The notes below the pieces were generated by a model. It ran no database searches. It had not been told where the DNA came from and saw only the letters and a list, made by a program, of their open reading frames with translations. 64,000 nucleotides of DNA. Origin: Hybos culiciformis. Its lineage: Eukaryota > Arthropoda > Insecta > Diptera > Hybotidae. A program made the translations under genes and the position numbers. The DNA is taken from NCBI GenBank assembly GCA_964007475.1, contig CAXFZM010000367.1, positions 16,355-80,354 of the forward strand. The letters are read 5' to 3'. Positions within the stretch are counted from its first letter, which is position 1; each line of letters starts with the position of its first letter. Below are positions 1 to 13,165 of the stretch, in pieces.

Positions 1-3000
1 ATTACTCCGGCTCCAGACTTCGGCGGACCTCCGTTTTTGGCTTAAATTAAAGGTCTAGAAATTACGCTTCTTTCTGTGCAATTTTTATGAAAATCGGTTT
101 TCTAGATCCGGAAAAATAAACGATAAGGTGAGCAAACCCCCTAACTTTAACACATAAAATGTTGACTTTGGGCTGGTTTTTTGTTCATTACTCCGGCTCC
201 AGACCTCGGAGAACCTTCGTTTTTGGCTTAAATTAAAGGTCTAGAAATTACGCTTCTTTCTGTTCAATTTTTATGAAAATCGGTTTTCTAGATCCGGAGA
301 AATAAACGATAAGGTGAGCAAACCCCCTAACTTTAACACATAAAATGTTGACTTTGGGCTGGTTTTTTGTTCATTACTCCGGCTCCAGACTTCGGCGGAC
401 CTCCGTTTTTGGCTTAAATTAAAGGTCTAGAAATTACGCTTCTTTCTGTGCAATTTTTATGAAAATCGGTTTTCTAGATCCGGAAAAATAAACGATAAGG
501 TGAGCAAACCCCCTAACTTTAACACATAAAATGTTGACTTTGGGCTGGTTTTTTGTTCATTACTCCGGCTCCAGACCTCGGAGAACCTCCGTTTTTGGCT
601 TAAATTAAAGGTCTAGAAATTACGCTTCTTTCTGTGTAATTTTTATGTAAATCGGTTTTCTAGATCCGGAGAAATAAACGATAAGGTGAGCAAACCCCCT
701 AACTCTAACACATAAAATGTTGACTTTGGGCTGGTTTTTTGTTCATTACTCCGACTCCAGACTTCGGCGGACCTCCGTTTTTGGCTTAAATTAAAGGTCT
801 AGAAATTACGCTTCTTTCTGTGCAATTTTTATGAAAATCGGTTTTCTAGATCCGGAGAAATAAACGATAAGGTGAGCAAACCCCCTAACTTTAACACATA
901 AAATGTTGACTTTGGGCTGGTTTTTTGTTCATTACTCCGGCTCCAGACCTCGGAGAACCTCCGTTTTTGGCTTAAATTAAAGGTATAGAAATTACGCTTC
1001 TTTCTGTGCAATTTTTATGTAAATCGGTTTTCTAGATCCGGAGAAATAAACGATAAGGTGAGCAAACCCCCTAACTTTAACACATAAAATGTTGACTTTG
1101 GGCTGGTTTTTTGTTCATTACTCCGGCTCCAGACATCGGAGAACCTCCGTTTTTGGCTTAAATTAAAGCTCTAGAAATTACGCTTCTTTCTGTGCAATTT
1201 TTATGTAAATCGGTTTTCTAGATCCGGAGAAATAAACGATAAGGTGAGCAAACCCCCTAACTTTAACACATAAAATGTTGACTTTGGGCTGGTTTTTTGT
1301 TCATTACTCGGGCTCCAGACCTCGGAGAACCTCCGTTTTTGGCTTAAATTAAAGGTCTAGAAATTACGCTTCTTTCTGTGCAATTTTTATGAAAATCGGT
1401 TTTCTAGATCCGGAGAAATAAACGATAAGGTGAGCAAACCCCCTAACTTTAACACATAAAATGTTGACTTTGGGCTGGTTTTTTGTTTATTACTCCGGCT
1501 CCAGACTTCGGCGGACCTCCGTTTTTGGCTTAAATTAAAGGTCTAGAAATTACGCTTCTTTCTGTGCAATTTTTATGAAAATCGGTTTTCTAGATCCGGA
1601 GAAATAAACGATAAGGTGAGCAAACCCCCTAACTTTAACACATAAAATGTTGACTTTGGGCTGGTTTTTTGTTCATTACTCCGGCTCCAGACCTCGGAGA
1701 ACCTCCGTTTTTGGCTTAAATTAAAGGTCTAGAAATTACGCTTCTTTCTGTGCAATTTTTATGAAAATCAGTTTTCTAGATCCGGAGAAATAAACGATAA
1801 GGTGAGCAAACCCCCTAACTTTAACACATAAAATGTTGACTTTGGGCTGGTTTTTTGTTCATTACTCCGGTTCCAGACTTCGGCGGACCTCCGTTTTTGG
1901 CTTAAATTAAAGGTCTAGAAATTACGCTTCTTTCTATGCAATTTTAATGAAAATCGGTTTTCTAGATCCGGAGAAATAAACGATAAGGTGAGCAAACCCC
2001 CTAACTTTAACACATAAAATGTTGACTTTGGGCTGGTTTTTTGTTCATTACTCCGGTTCCAGACTTCGGCGGACCTCCGTTTTTGGCTTAAATTAAAGGT
2101 CTAGAAATTACGCTTCTTTCTATGCAATTTTAATGAAAATCGGTTTTCTAGATCCGGAGAAATAAACGATAAGGTGAGCAAACCCCCTAACTTTAACACA
2201 TAAAATGTTGACTTTGGGCTGGTTTTTTGTTCATTACTCCGGCTCCAGACTTCGGCGGACCTCCGTTTTTGGCTTAAATTAAAGGTCTAGAAATTACGCT
2301 TCTTTCTGTGCAATTTTTATGAAAATCGGTTTTTTAGATCCGGAGAAGTAAACGATAAGGTGAGCAAACCCCTTAACTTTAACACATAAAATGTTGACTT
2401 TGGGCTGGTTTTTTGTTCATTAATCCGGCTCTAGACCTCGGAGAACCTCCGTTTTTGGCTTAAATTAAAGGTCTAGAAATTACGCTTCTTTCTGTGCAAT
2501 TTTTATGAAAATCGGTTTTCTAGATCCGGAGAAATAAACGATAAGGTGAGCAAACCCCCTAACTTTAACACATAAAATGTTGACTTTGGGCTGGTTTTTT
2601 GTTCATTACTCCGGCTCCAGACCTCGGAGAACCTCCGTTTTTGGCTTAAATTAAAGGTCTAGAAATTACGCTTCTTTCTGTGCAATTTTTATGAAAATCA
2701 GTTTTCTAGATCCGGAGAAATAAACGATAAGGTGAGCAAACCCCCTAACTTTAACACATAAAATGTTGACTTTGGGCTGGTTTTTTGTTCATTAATCCGG
2801 CTCTAGACCTCGGAGAACCTCCGTTTTTGGCTTAAATTAAAGGTCTAGAAATTACGCTTCTTTCTGTGCAATTTTTATGAAAATCGGTTTTCTAGATCCG
2901 GAGAAATAAACGATAAGGTGAGCAAACCCCCTAACTTTAACACATAAAATGTTGACTTTGGGCTGGTTTTTTGTTCATTACTCCCGCTCCAGACCTCGGA

Positions 3001-3893
3001 GAACCTCCGTTTTTGGCTTAAATTAAAGGTCTAGAAATTACGCTTCTTTCTGTGCAATTTTTATGAAAATCAGTTTTCTAGATCCGGAGAAATAAACGAT
3101 AAGGTGAGCAAACCCCCTAACTTTAACACATAAAATGTTGACTTTGGGCTGGTTTTTTGTTCATTACTCCGGTTCCAGACTTCGGCGGACCTCCGTTTTT
3201 GGCTTAAATTAAAGGTCTAGAAATTACGCTTCTTTCTATGCAATTTTAATGAAAATCGGTTTTCTAGATCCGGAGAAATAAACGATAAGGTGAGCAAACC
3301 CCCTAACTTTAACACATAAAATGTTGACTTTGGGCTGGTTTTTTGTTCATTACTCCGGTTCCAGACTTCGGCGGACCTCCGTTTTTGGCTTAAATTAAAG
3401 GTCTAGAAATTACGCTTCTTTCTATGCAATTTTAATGAAAATCGGTTTTCTAGATCCGGAGAAATAAACGATAAGGTGAGCAAACCCCCTAACTTTAACA
3501 CATAAAATGTTGACTTTGGGCTGGTTTTTTGTTCATTACTCGGGCTCCAGACCTCGGAGAACCTCCGTTTTTGGCTTAAATTAAAGGTCTAGAAATTACG
3601 CTTCTTTCTGTGCAATTTTTATGAAAATCGGTTTTCTAGATCCGGAGAAATAAACGATAAGGTGAGCAAACCCCCTAACTTTAACACATAAAATGTTGAC
3701 TTTGGGCTGGTTTTTTGTTCATTACTCCGGCTCCAGACTTCGGCGGACCTCCGTTTTTGGCTTAAATTAAAGGTCTAGAAATTACGCTTCTTTCTGTGCA
3801 ATTTTTATGAAAATCGGTTTTTTAGATCCGGAGAAGTTAACGATAAGGTGAGCAAACCCCCTAGCTTTAACACATAAAATGTTGACTTTGGGC

Positions 3894-3913
3894 TGGTTTT
3901 TTGCTCCAGACTT
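3894..3913. other. 13-bp deletion joint, first copy
   Basis: The T6-g of one monomer joins directly to ctccag of the next (between 3,903 and 3,904), losing monomer positions 184-186 and 1-10. The following monomer carries ggtatag and tgtaaat, as at all four joints in the window, so the deletion arose once and spread by amplification. Confidence 0.9.
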
Positions 3914-4820
3914 CGGCGGACCTCCGTTTTTGGCTTAAATTAAAGGTATAGAAATTACGCTTCTTTCTGTGCAATTTTTATGTAAATCGGTTTTCTAGAT
4001 CCGGAGAAATAAACGATAAGGTGAGCAAACCCCCTAACTTTAACACATAAAATGTTGACTTTGGGCTGGTTTTTTGTTCATTACTCGGGCTCCAGACCTC
4101 GGAGAACCTTCGTTTTTGGCTTAAATTAAAGGTCTAGAAATTACGCTTCTTTCTGTGCAATATTTATGAAAATCGGTTTTCTAGATCCGGAGAAATAAAC
4201 GATAAGGTGAGCAAACCCCCTAACTTTAACACATAAAATGTTGACTTTGGGCTGGTTTTTTGTTCATTACTCCGGCTCCAGACCTCGGAGAACCTCCGTT
4301 TTTGGCTTAAATTAAAGGTCTAGAAATTACGCTTCTTTCTGTGTAATTTTTATGAAAATCGGTTTTCTAGATCCGGAGAAATAAACGATAAGGTGAGCAA
4401 ACCCCCTAACTTTAACACATAAAATGTTGACTTTGGGCTGGTTTTTTGTTCATTACTCCGGCTCCAGACCTCGGAGAACTTCCGTTTTTGACTTAAATTA
4501 AAGGTCTAGAAATTACGCTTCTTTCTGTGCAATTTTTATGAAAATCGGTTTTCTAGATCCGGAGAAATAAACGATAAGGTGAGCAAACCCCCTAACTTTA
4601 ACACATAAAATGTTGACTTTGGGCTAGTTTTTTGTTCATTACTCCGGCTCCAGACCTCGGACAACCTCCGTTTTTGGCTTAAATTAAAGGTCTAGGAATT
4701 ACGCTTCTTTCTGTGCAATTTCTATGAAAATCGGTTTTCTAGATCCGGAGAAATAAACGATAAGGTGAGCAAACCCCCTAGCTTTAACACATAAAATGTT
4801 GACTTTGGGCTGGTTTTTTG
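3904..4820. repeat. 917-bp pentamer tandem copy with 13-bp deletions at both ends
   Basis: Both ends carry the same joint, ttttttgctccag, where ttcattactccgg is missing. The segment equals five monomers minus 13 bp. Its monomers include unusual single variants: tgcaatattt (about 4,161), ttgactt (about 4,490) and ctaggaatt (about 4,695). The tract after the second joint repeats the ggtatag plus tgtaaat monomer and then a cgggctcc monomer, so this is a local pentamer duplication within copy 1. Confidence 0.75.
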
Positions 4821-4830
4821 CTCCAGACTT
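4811..4830. other. 13-bp deletion joint, second copy
   Basis: Same joint as at 3,903/3,904 with the same linked variants downstream; the break lies between 4,820 and 4,821. Confidence 0.9.
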
Positions 4831-4996
4831 CGGCGGACCTCCGTTTTTGGCTTAAATTAAAGGTATAGAAATTACGCTTCTTTCTGTGCAATTTTTATGT
4901 AAATCGGTTTTCTAGATCCGGAGAAATAAACGATAAGGTGAGCAAACCCCCTAACTTTAACACATAAAATGTTGACTTTGGGCTGGTTTTTTGTTC

Positions 4997-7900
4997 ATTA
5001 CTCGGGCTCCAGACCTCGGAGTACCTTCGTTTTTGGCTTAAATTAAAGGTCTAGAAATTACGCTTCTTTCTGTTCAATTTTTATGAAAATCGGTTTTCTA
5101 GATCCGGAGAAATAAACGATAAGGTGAGCAAACCCCCTAACTTTAACACATAAAATGTTGACTTTGGGCTGGTTTTTTGTTCATTACTCCGGCTCCAGAC
5201 TTCGGCGGACCTCCGTTTTTGGCTTAAATTAAAGGTCTAGAAATTACGCTTCTTTCTGTGCAATTTTTATGAAAATCGGTTTTCTAGATCCGGAAAAATA
5301 AACGATAAGGTGAGCAAACCCCCTAACTTTAACACATAAAATGTTGACTTTGGGCTGGTTTTTTGTTCATTACTCCGGCTCCAGACCTCGGAGAACCTCC
5401 GTTTTTGGCTTAAATTAAAGGTCTAGAAATTACGCTTTTTCTGTGTAATTTTTATGTAAATCGGTTTTCTAGATCCGGAGAAATAAACGATAAGGTGAGC
5501 AAACCCCCTAACTCTAACACATAAAATGTTGACTTTGGGCTGGTTTTTTGTTCATTACTCCGACTCCATACTTCGGCGGACCTCCGTTTTGGCTTAAATT
5601 AAAGGTCTAGAAATTACGCTTCTTTCTGTGCAATTTTTATGAAAATCGGTTTTCTAGATCCGGAGAAATAAACGATAAGGTGAGCAAACCCCCTAACTTT
5701 AACACATAAAATGTTGACTTTGGGCTGGTTTTTTGTTCATTACTCCGGCTCCAGACCTCGGAGAACCTCCGTTTTTGGCTTAAATTAAAGGTATAGAAAT
5801 TACGCTTCTTTCTGTGCAATTTTTATGTAAATCGGTTTTCTAGATCCGGAGAAATAAACGATAAGGTGAGCAAACCCCCTAACTTTAACACATAAAATGT
5901 TGACTTTGGGCTGGTTTTTTGTTCATTACTCCGGCTCCAGACATCGGAGAACCTCCGTTTTTGGCTTAAATTAAAGCTCTAGAAATTACGCTTCTTTCTG
6001 TGCAATTTTTATGTAAATCGGTTTTCTAGATCCGGAGAAATAAACGATAAGGTGAGCAAACCCCCTAACTTTAACACATAAAATGTTGACTTTGGGCTGG
6101 TTTTTTGTTCATTACTCGGGCTCCAGACCTCGGAGAACCTCCGTTTTTGGCTTAAATTAAAGGTCTAGAAATTACGCTTCTTTCTGTGCAATTTTTATGA
6201 AAATCGGTTTTCTAGATCCGGAGAAATAAACGATAAGGTGAGCAAACCCCCTAACTTTAACACATAAAATGTTGACTTTGGGCTGGTTTTTTGTTTATTA
6301 CTCCGGCTCCAGACTTCGGCGGACCTCCGTTTTTGGCTTAAATTAAAGGTCTAGAAATTACGCTTCTTTCTGTGCAATTTTTATGAAAATCGGTTTTCTA
6401 GATCCGGAGAAATAAACGATAAGGTGAGCAAACCCCCTAACTTTAACACATAAAATGTTGACTTTGGGCTGGTTTTTTGTTCATTACTCCGGCTCCAGAC
6501 CTCGGAGAACCTCCGTTTTTGGCTTAAATTAAAGGTCTAGAAATTACGCTTCTTTCTGTGCAATTTTTATGAAAATCAGTTTTCTAGATCCGGAGAAATA
6601 AACGATAAGGTGAGCAAACCCCCTAACTTTAACACATAAAATGTTGACTTTGGGCTGGTTTTTTGTTCATTACTCCGGTTCCAGACTTCGGCGGACCTCC
6701 GTTTTTGGCTTAAATTAAAGGTCTAGAAATTACGCTTCTTTCTATGCAATTTTAATGAAAATCGGTTTTCTAGATCCGGAGAAATAAACGATAAGGTGAG
6801 CAAACCCCCTAACTTTAACACATAAAATGTTGACTTTGGGCTGGTTTTTTGTTCATTACTTCGGTTCCAGACTTCGGCGGACCTCCGTTTTTGGCTTAAA
6901 TTAAAGGTCTAGAAATTACGCTTCTTTCTATGCAATTTTAATGAAAATCGGTTTTCTAGATCCGGAGAAATAAACGATAAGGTGAGCAAACCCCCTAACT
7001 TTAACACATAAAATGTTGACTTTGGGCTGGTTTTTTGTTCATTACTCCGGCTCCAGACTTCGGCGGACCTCCGTTTTTGGCTTAAATTAAAGGTCTAGAA
7101 ATTACGCTTCTTTCTGTGCAATTTTTATGAAAATCGGTTTTTTAGATCCGGAGAAGTAAACGATAAGGTGAGCAAACCCCTTAACTTTAACACATAAAAT
7201 GTTGACTTTGGGCTGGTTTTTTGTTCATTAATCCGGCTCTAGACCTCGGAGAACCTCCGTTTTTGGCTTAAATTAAAGGTCTAGAAATTACGCTTCTTTC
7301 TGTGCAATTTTTATGAAAATCGGTTTTCTAGATCCGGAGAAATAAACGATAAGGTGAGCAAACCCCCTAACTTTAACACATAAAATGTTGACTTTGGGCT
7401 GGTTTTTTGTTCATTACTCCGGCTCCAGACCTCGGAGAACCTCCGTTTTTGGCTTAAATTAAAGGTCTAGAAATTACGCTTTCTTTCTGTGCAATTTTTA
7501 TGAAAATCGGTTTTCTAGATCCGGAGAAATAAACGATAAGGTGAGCAAACCCCCTAACTTTAACACATAAAATGTTGACTTTGGGCTGGTTTTTTGTTCA
7601 TTACTCCGGCTCCAGACTTCGGCGGACCTCCGTTTTTGGCTTAAATTAAAGGTCTAGAAATTACGCTTCTTTCTGTGCAATTTTTATGAAAATCGGTTTT
7701 TTAGATCCGGAGAAGTAAACGATAAGGTGAGCAAACCCCTTAACTTTAACACATAAAATGTTGACTTTGGGCTGGTTTTTTGTTCATTAATCCGGCTCTA
7801 GACCTCGGAGAACCTCCGTTTTTGGCTTAAATTAAAGGTCTAGAAATTACGCTTCTTTCTGTGCAATTTTTATGAAAATCGGTTTTCTAGATCCGGAGAA

Positions 7901-8157
7901 ATAAACGATAAGGTGAGCAAACCCCCTAACTTTAACACATAAAATGTTGACTTTGGGCTGGTTTTTTGTTCATTAATCCGGCTCTAGACCTCGGAGAACC
8001 TCCGTTTTTGGCTTAAATTAAAGGTCTAGAAATTACGCTTCTTTCTGTGCAATTTTTATGAAAATCGGTTTTCTAGATCCGGAGAAATAAACGATAAGGT
8101 GAGCAAACCCCCTAACTTTAACACATAAAATGTTGACTTTGGGCTGGTTTTTTGTTC
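4997..8157. repeat. Domain I HOR copy 2, contracted (17 monomers, 3,161 bp)
   Basis: Repeats copy 1 monomer for monomer from the tgttcaa monomer through the paired ggttcc monomers (6,669-7,040). It then passes through two ggttttttag monomers (7,041 and 7,600) and their taatccgg partners. It jumps straight to a new ggaaaaataaac monomer at 8,158, so the segment with the 13-bp deletion and the tgttcaa monomer are missing. Single-base losses at about 5,437 and 5,587 and a gain at about 7,481 explain the exact length. Confidence 0.88.
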
Positions 8158-11100
8158 ATTACTCCGGCTCCAGACTTCGGCGGACCTCCGTTTTTGGCTT
8201 AAATTAAAGGTCTAGAAATTACGCTTCTTTCTGTGCAATTTTTATGAAAATCGGTTTTCTAGATCCGGAAAAATAAACGATAAGGTGAGCAAACCCCCTA
8301 ACTTTAACACATAAAATGTTGACTTTGGGCTGGTTTTTTGTTCATTACTCCGGCTCCAGACCTCGGAGAACCTCCGTTTTTGGCTTAAATTAAAGGTCTA
8401 GAAATTACGCTTTTTCTGTGTAATTTTTATGTAAATCGGTTTTCTAGATCCGGAGAAATAAACGATAAGGTGAGCAAACCCCCTAACTCTAACACATAAA
8501 ATGTTGACTTTGGGCTGGTTTTTTGTTCATTACTCCGACTCCAGACTTCGGCGGACCTCCGTTTTTGGCTTAAATTAAAGGTCTAGAAATTACGCTTCTT
8601 TCTGTGCAATTTTTATGAAAATCGGTTTTCTAGATCCGGAGAAATAAACGATAAGGTGAGCAAACCCCCTAACTTTAACACATAAAATGTTGACTTTGGG
8701 CTGGTTTTTTGTTCATTACTCCGGCTCCAGACCTCGGAGAACCTCCGTTTTTGGCTTAAATTAAAGGTATAGAAATTACGCTTCTTTCTGTGCAATTTTT
8801 ATGTAAATCGGTTTTCTAGATCCGGAGAAATAAACGATAAGGTGAGCAAACCCCCTAACTTTAACACATAAAATGTTGACTTTGGGCTGGTTTTTTGTTC
8901 ATTACTCCGGCTCCAGACATCGGAGAACCTCCGTTTTTGGCTTAAATTAAAGCTCTAGAAATTACGCTTCTTTCTGTGCAATTTTTATGTAAATCGGTTT
9001 TCTAGATCCGGAGAAATAAACGATAAGGTGAGCAAACCCCCTAACTTTAACACATAAAATGTTGACTTTGGGCTGGTTTTTTGTTCATTACTCGGGCTCC
9101 AGACCTCGGAGAACCTCCGTTTTTGGCTTAAATTAAAGGTCTAGAAATTACGCTTCTTTCTGTGCAATTTTTATGAAAATCGGTTTTCTAGATCCGGAGA
9201 AATAAACGATAAGGTGAGCAAACCCCCTAACTTTAACACATAAAATGTTGACTTTGGGCTGGTTTTTTGTTTATTACTCCGGCTCCAGACTTCGGCGGAC
9301 CTCCGTTTTTGGCTTAAATTAAAGGTCTAGAAATTACGCTTCTTTCTGTGCAATTTTTATGAAAATCGGTTTTCTAGATCCGGAGAAATAAACGATAAGG
9401 TGAGCAAACCCCCTAACTTTAACACATAAAATGTTGACTTTGGGCTGGTTTTTTGTTCATTACTCCGGCTCCAGACCTCGGAGAACCTCCGTTTTTGGCT
9501 TAAATTAAAGGTCTAGAAATTACGCTTCTTTCTGTGCAATTTTTATGAAAATCAGTTTTCTAGATCCGGAGAAATAAACGATAAGGTGAGCAAACCCCCT
9601 AACTTTAACACATAAAATGTTGACTTTGGGCTGGTTTTTTGTTCATTACTCCGGTTCCAGACTTCGGCGGACCTCCGTTTTTGGCTTAAATTAAAGGTCT
9701 AGAAATTACGCTTCTTTCTATGCAATTTTAATGAAAATCGGTTTTCTAGATCCGGAGAAATAAACGATAAGGTGAGCAAACCCCCTAACTTTAACACATA
9801 AAATGTTGACTTTGGGCTGGTTTTTTGTTCATTACTCCGGTTCCAGACTTCGGCGGACCTCCGTTTTTGGCTTAAATTAAAGGTCTAGAAATTACGCTTC
9901 TTTCTATGCAATTTTAATGAAAATCGGTTTTCTAGATCCGGAGAAATAAACGATAAGGTGAGCAAACCCCCTAACTTTAACACATAAAATGTTGACTTTG
10001 GGCTGGTTTTTTGTTCATTACTCCGGCTCCAGACTTCGGCGGACCTCCGTTTTTGGCTTAAATTAAAGGTCTAGAAATTACGCTTCTTTCTGTGCAATTT
10101 TTATGAAAATCGGTTTTTTAGATCCGGAGAAGTAAACGATAAGGTGAGCAAACCCCTTAACTTTAACACATAAAATGTTGACTTTGGGCTGGTTTTTTGT
10201 TCATTAATCCGGCTCTAGACCTCGGAGAACCTCCGTTTTTGGCTTAAATTAAAGGTCTAGAAATTACGCTTCTTTCTGTGCAATTTTTATGAAAATCGGT
10301 TTTCTAGATCCGGAGAAATAAACGATAAGGTGAGCAAACCCCCTAACTTTAACACATAAAATGTTGACTTTGGGCTGGTTTTTTGTTCATTACTCCGGCT
10401 CCAGACCTCGGAGAACCTCCGTTTTTGGCTTAAATTAAAGGTCTAGAAATTACGCTTCTTTCTGTGCAATTTTTATGAAAATCAGTTTTCTAGATCCGGA
10501 GAAATAAACGATAAGGTGAGCAAACCCCCTAACTTTAACACATAAAATGTTGACTTTGGGCTGGTTTTTTGTTCATTAATCCGGCTCTAGACCTCGGAGA
10601 ACCTCCGTTTTTGGCTTAAATTAAAGGTCTAGAAATTACGCTTCTTTCTGTGCAATTTTTATGAAAATCGGTTTTCTAGATCCGGAGAAATAAACGATAA
10701 GGTGAGCAAACCCCCTAACTTTAACACATAAAATGTTGACTTTGGGCTGGTTTTTTGTTCATTACTCCCGCTCCAGACCTCGGAGAACCTCCGTTTTTGG
10801 CTTAAATTAAAGGTCTAGAAATTACGCTTCTTTCTGTGCAATTTTTATGAAAATCAGTTTTCTAGATCCGGAGAAATAAACGATAAGGTGAGCAAACCCC
10901 CTAACTTTAACACATAAAATGTTGACTTTGGGCTGGTTTTTTGTTCATTACTCCGGTTCCAGACTTCGGCGGACCTCCGTTTTTGGCTTAAATTAAAGGT
11001 CTAGAAATTACGCTTCTTTCTATGCAATTTTAATGAAAATCGGTTTTCTAGATCCGGAGAAATAAACGATAAGGTGAGCAAACCCCCTAACTTTAACACA

Positions 11101-12793
11101 TAAAATGTTGACTTTGGGCTGGTTTTTTGTTCATTACTCCGGTAACAGACTTCGGCGGACCTCCGTTTTTGGCTTAAATTAAAGGTCTAGAAATTACGCT
11201 TCTTTCTATGCAATTTTAATGAAAATCGGTTTTCTAGATCCGGAGAAATAAACGATAAGGTGAGCAAACCCCCTAACTTTAACACATAAAATGTTGACTT
11301 TGGGCTGGTTTTTTGTTCATTACTCGGGCTCCAGACCTCGGAGAACCTCCGTTTTTGGCTTAAATTAAAGGTCTAGAAATTACGCTTCTTTCTGTGCAAT
11401 TTTTATGAAAATCGGTTTTCTAGATCCGGAGAAATAAACGATAAGGTGAGCAAACCCCCTAACTTTAACACATAAAATGTTGACTTTGGGCTGGTTTTTT
11501 GTTCATTACTCCGGCTCCAGACTTCGGCGGACCTCCGTTTTTGGCTTAAATTAAAGGTCTAGAAATTACGCTTCTTTCTGTGCAATTTTTATGAAAATCG
11601 GTTTTTTAGATCCGGAGAAGTAAACGATAAGGTGAGCAAACCCCTTAACTTTAACACATAAAATGTTGACTTTGGGCTGGTTTTTTGTTCATTAATCCGG
11701 CTCTAGACCTCGGAGAACCTCCGTTTTTGGCTTAAATTAAAGGTCTAGAAATTACGCTTCTTTCTGTGCAATTTTTATGAAAATCGGTTTTCTAGATCCG
11801 GAGAAATAAACGATAAGGTGAGCAAACCCCCTAACTTTAACACATAAAATGTTGACTTTGGGCTGGTTTTTTGTTCATTAATCCGGCTCTAGACCTCGGA
11901 GAACCTCCGTTTTTGGCTTAAATTAAAGGTCTAGAAATTACGCTTCTTTCTGTGCAATTTTTATGAAAATCGGTTTTCTAGATCCGGAGAAATAAACGAT
12001 AAGGTGAGCAAACCCCCTAACTTTAACACATAAAATGTTGACTTTGGGCTGGTTTTTTGTTCATTACTCCGGCTCCAGACTTCGGCGGACCTCCGTTTTT
12101 GGCTTAAATTAAAGGTCTAGAAATTACGCTTCTTTCTGTGCAATTTTTATGAAAATCGGTTTTTTAGATCCGGAGAAGTAAACGATAAGGTGAGCAAACC
12201 CCTTAACTTTAACACATAAAATGTTGACTTTGGGCTGGTTTTTTGTTCATTAATCCGGCTCTAGACCTCGGAGAACCTCCGTTTTTGGCTTAAATTAAAG
12301 GTCTAGAAATTACGCTTCTTTCTGTGCAATTTTTATGAAAATCGGTTTTCTAGATCCGGAGAAATAAACGATAAGGTGAGCAAACCCCCTAACTTTAACA
12401 CATAAAATGTTGACTTTGGGCTGGTTTTTTGTTCATTAATCCGGCTCTAGACCTCGGAGAACCTCCGTTTTTGGCTTAAATTAAAGGTCTAGAAATTACG
12501 CTTCTTTCTGTGCAATTTTTATGAAAATCGGTTTTCTAGATCCGGAGAAGTTAACGATAAGGTGAGCAAACCCCCTAGCTTTAACACATAAAATGTTGAC
12601 TTTGGGCTGGTTTTTTGCTCCAGACTTCGGCGGACCTCCGTTTTTGGCTTAAATTAAAGGTATAGAAATTACGCTTCTTTCTGTGCAATTTTTATGTAAA
12701 TCGGTTTTCTAGATCCGGAGAAATAAACGATAAGGTGAGCAAACCCCCTAACTTTAACACATAAAATGTTGACTTTGGGCTGGTTTTTTGTTC
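8158..12793. repeat. Domain I HOR copy 3 (25 monomers, 4,636 bp)
   Basis: Starts directly at the ggaaaaataaac monomer, without the tgttcaa leader. It then keeps the standard order through ctctaac, ccgactcc, ggtatag, agacatcgg, cgggctcc, the tttatt joint, the aaaatcag and ggttcc monomers, three ggttttttag/taatccgg groups and one 13-bp deletion joint (12,617/12,618). From ggaaaaataaac to the next ggaaaaataaac (12,980) is 4,822 bp, or 26 x 186 minus 14. It shares with copy 2 the 1-bp loss in the ctctaac monomer (about 8,411), so the two have a recent common source. Confidence 0.88.
12608..12627. other. 13-bp deletion joint, third copy
   Basis: Same joint, between 12,617 and 12,618. It is preceded by a monomer with gagaagttaacg and ccctagc, like the first joint, and followed by the ggtatag/tgtaaat monomer and then the tgttcaa monomer. 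Confidence 0.9.
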
Positions 12794-13165
12794 ATTACTC
12801 GGGCTCCAGACCTCGGAGAACCTTCGTTTTTGGCTTAAATTAAAGGTCTAGAAATTACGCTTCTTTCTGTTCAATTTTTATGAAAATCGGTTTTCTAGAT
12901 CCGGAGAAATAAACGATAAGGTGAGCAAACCCCCTAACTTTAACACATAAAATGTTGACTTTGGGCTGGTTTTTTGTTCATTACTCCGGCTCCAGACTTC
13001 GGCGGACCTCCGTTTTTGGCTTAAATTAAAGGTCTAGAAATTACGCTTCTTTCTGTGCAATTTTTATGAAAATCGGTTTTCTAGATCCGGAAAAATAAAC
13101 GATAAGGTGAGCAAACCCCCTAACTTTAACACATAAAATGTTGACTTTGGGCTGGTTTTTTGTTC

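Larger units (their letters stand above)
187..4996. repeat. Domain I HOR copy 1 (26 monomers, 4,810 bp)
   Basis: Begins with the tgttcaa monomer, then the ggaaaaataaac monomer (373), the ctctaac monomer (559), ccgactcc (745), ggtatag (931), agacatcgg (1117), a cgggctcc monomer (1303), the tttatt joint (about 1487) and onward. The length equals 26 x 186 minus two 13-bp deletions (joints at 3903/3904 and 4820/4821). It carries two copies of the deletion-bearing segment, 917 bp apart, while copies 3 and 4 have one. The 186 bases before it belong to the preceding unit. Confidence 0.9.

Noticed and set aside
829..1011. 60-codon minus-strand open frame, repeated at 5,637-5,819, 8,613-8,795, 13,436-13,618 and 17,515-17,697
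   Set aside because: It begins at a TTG, lies wholly within satellite monomers, and exists only because the ggtatag variant removes a stop. The five are identical through HOR duplication, not selection on protein.
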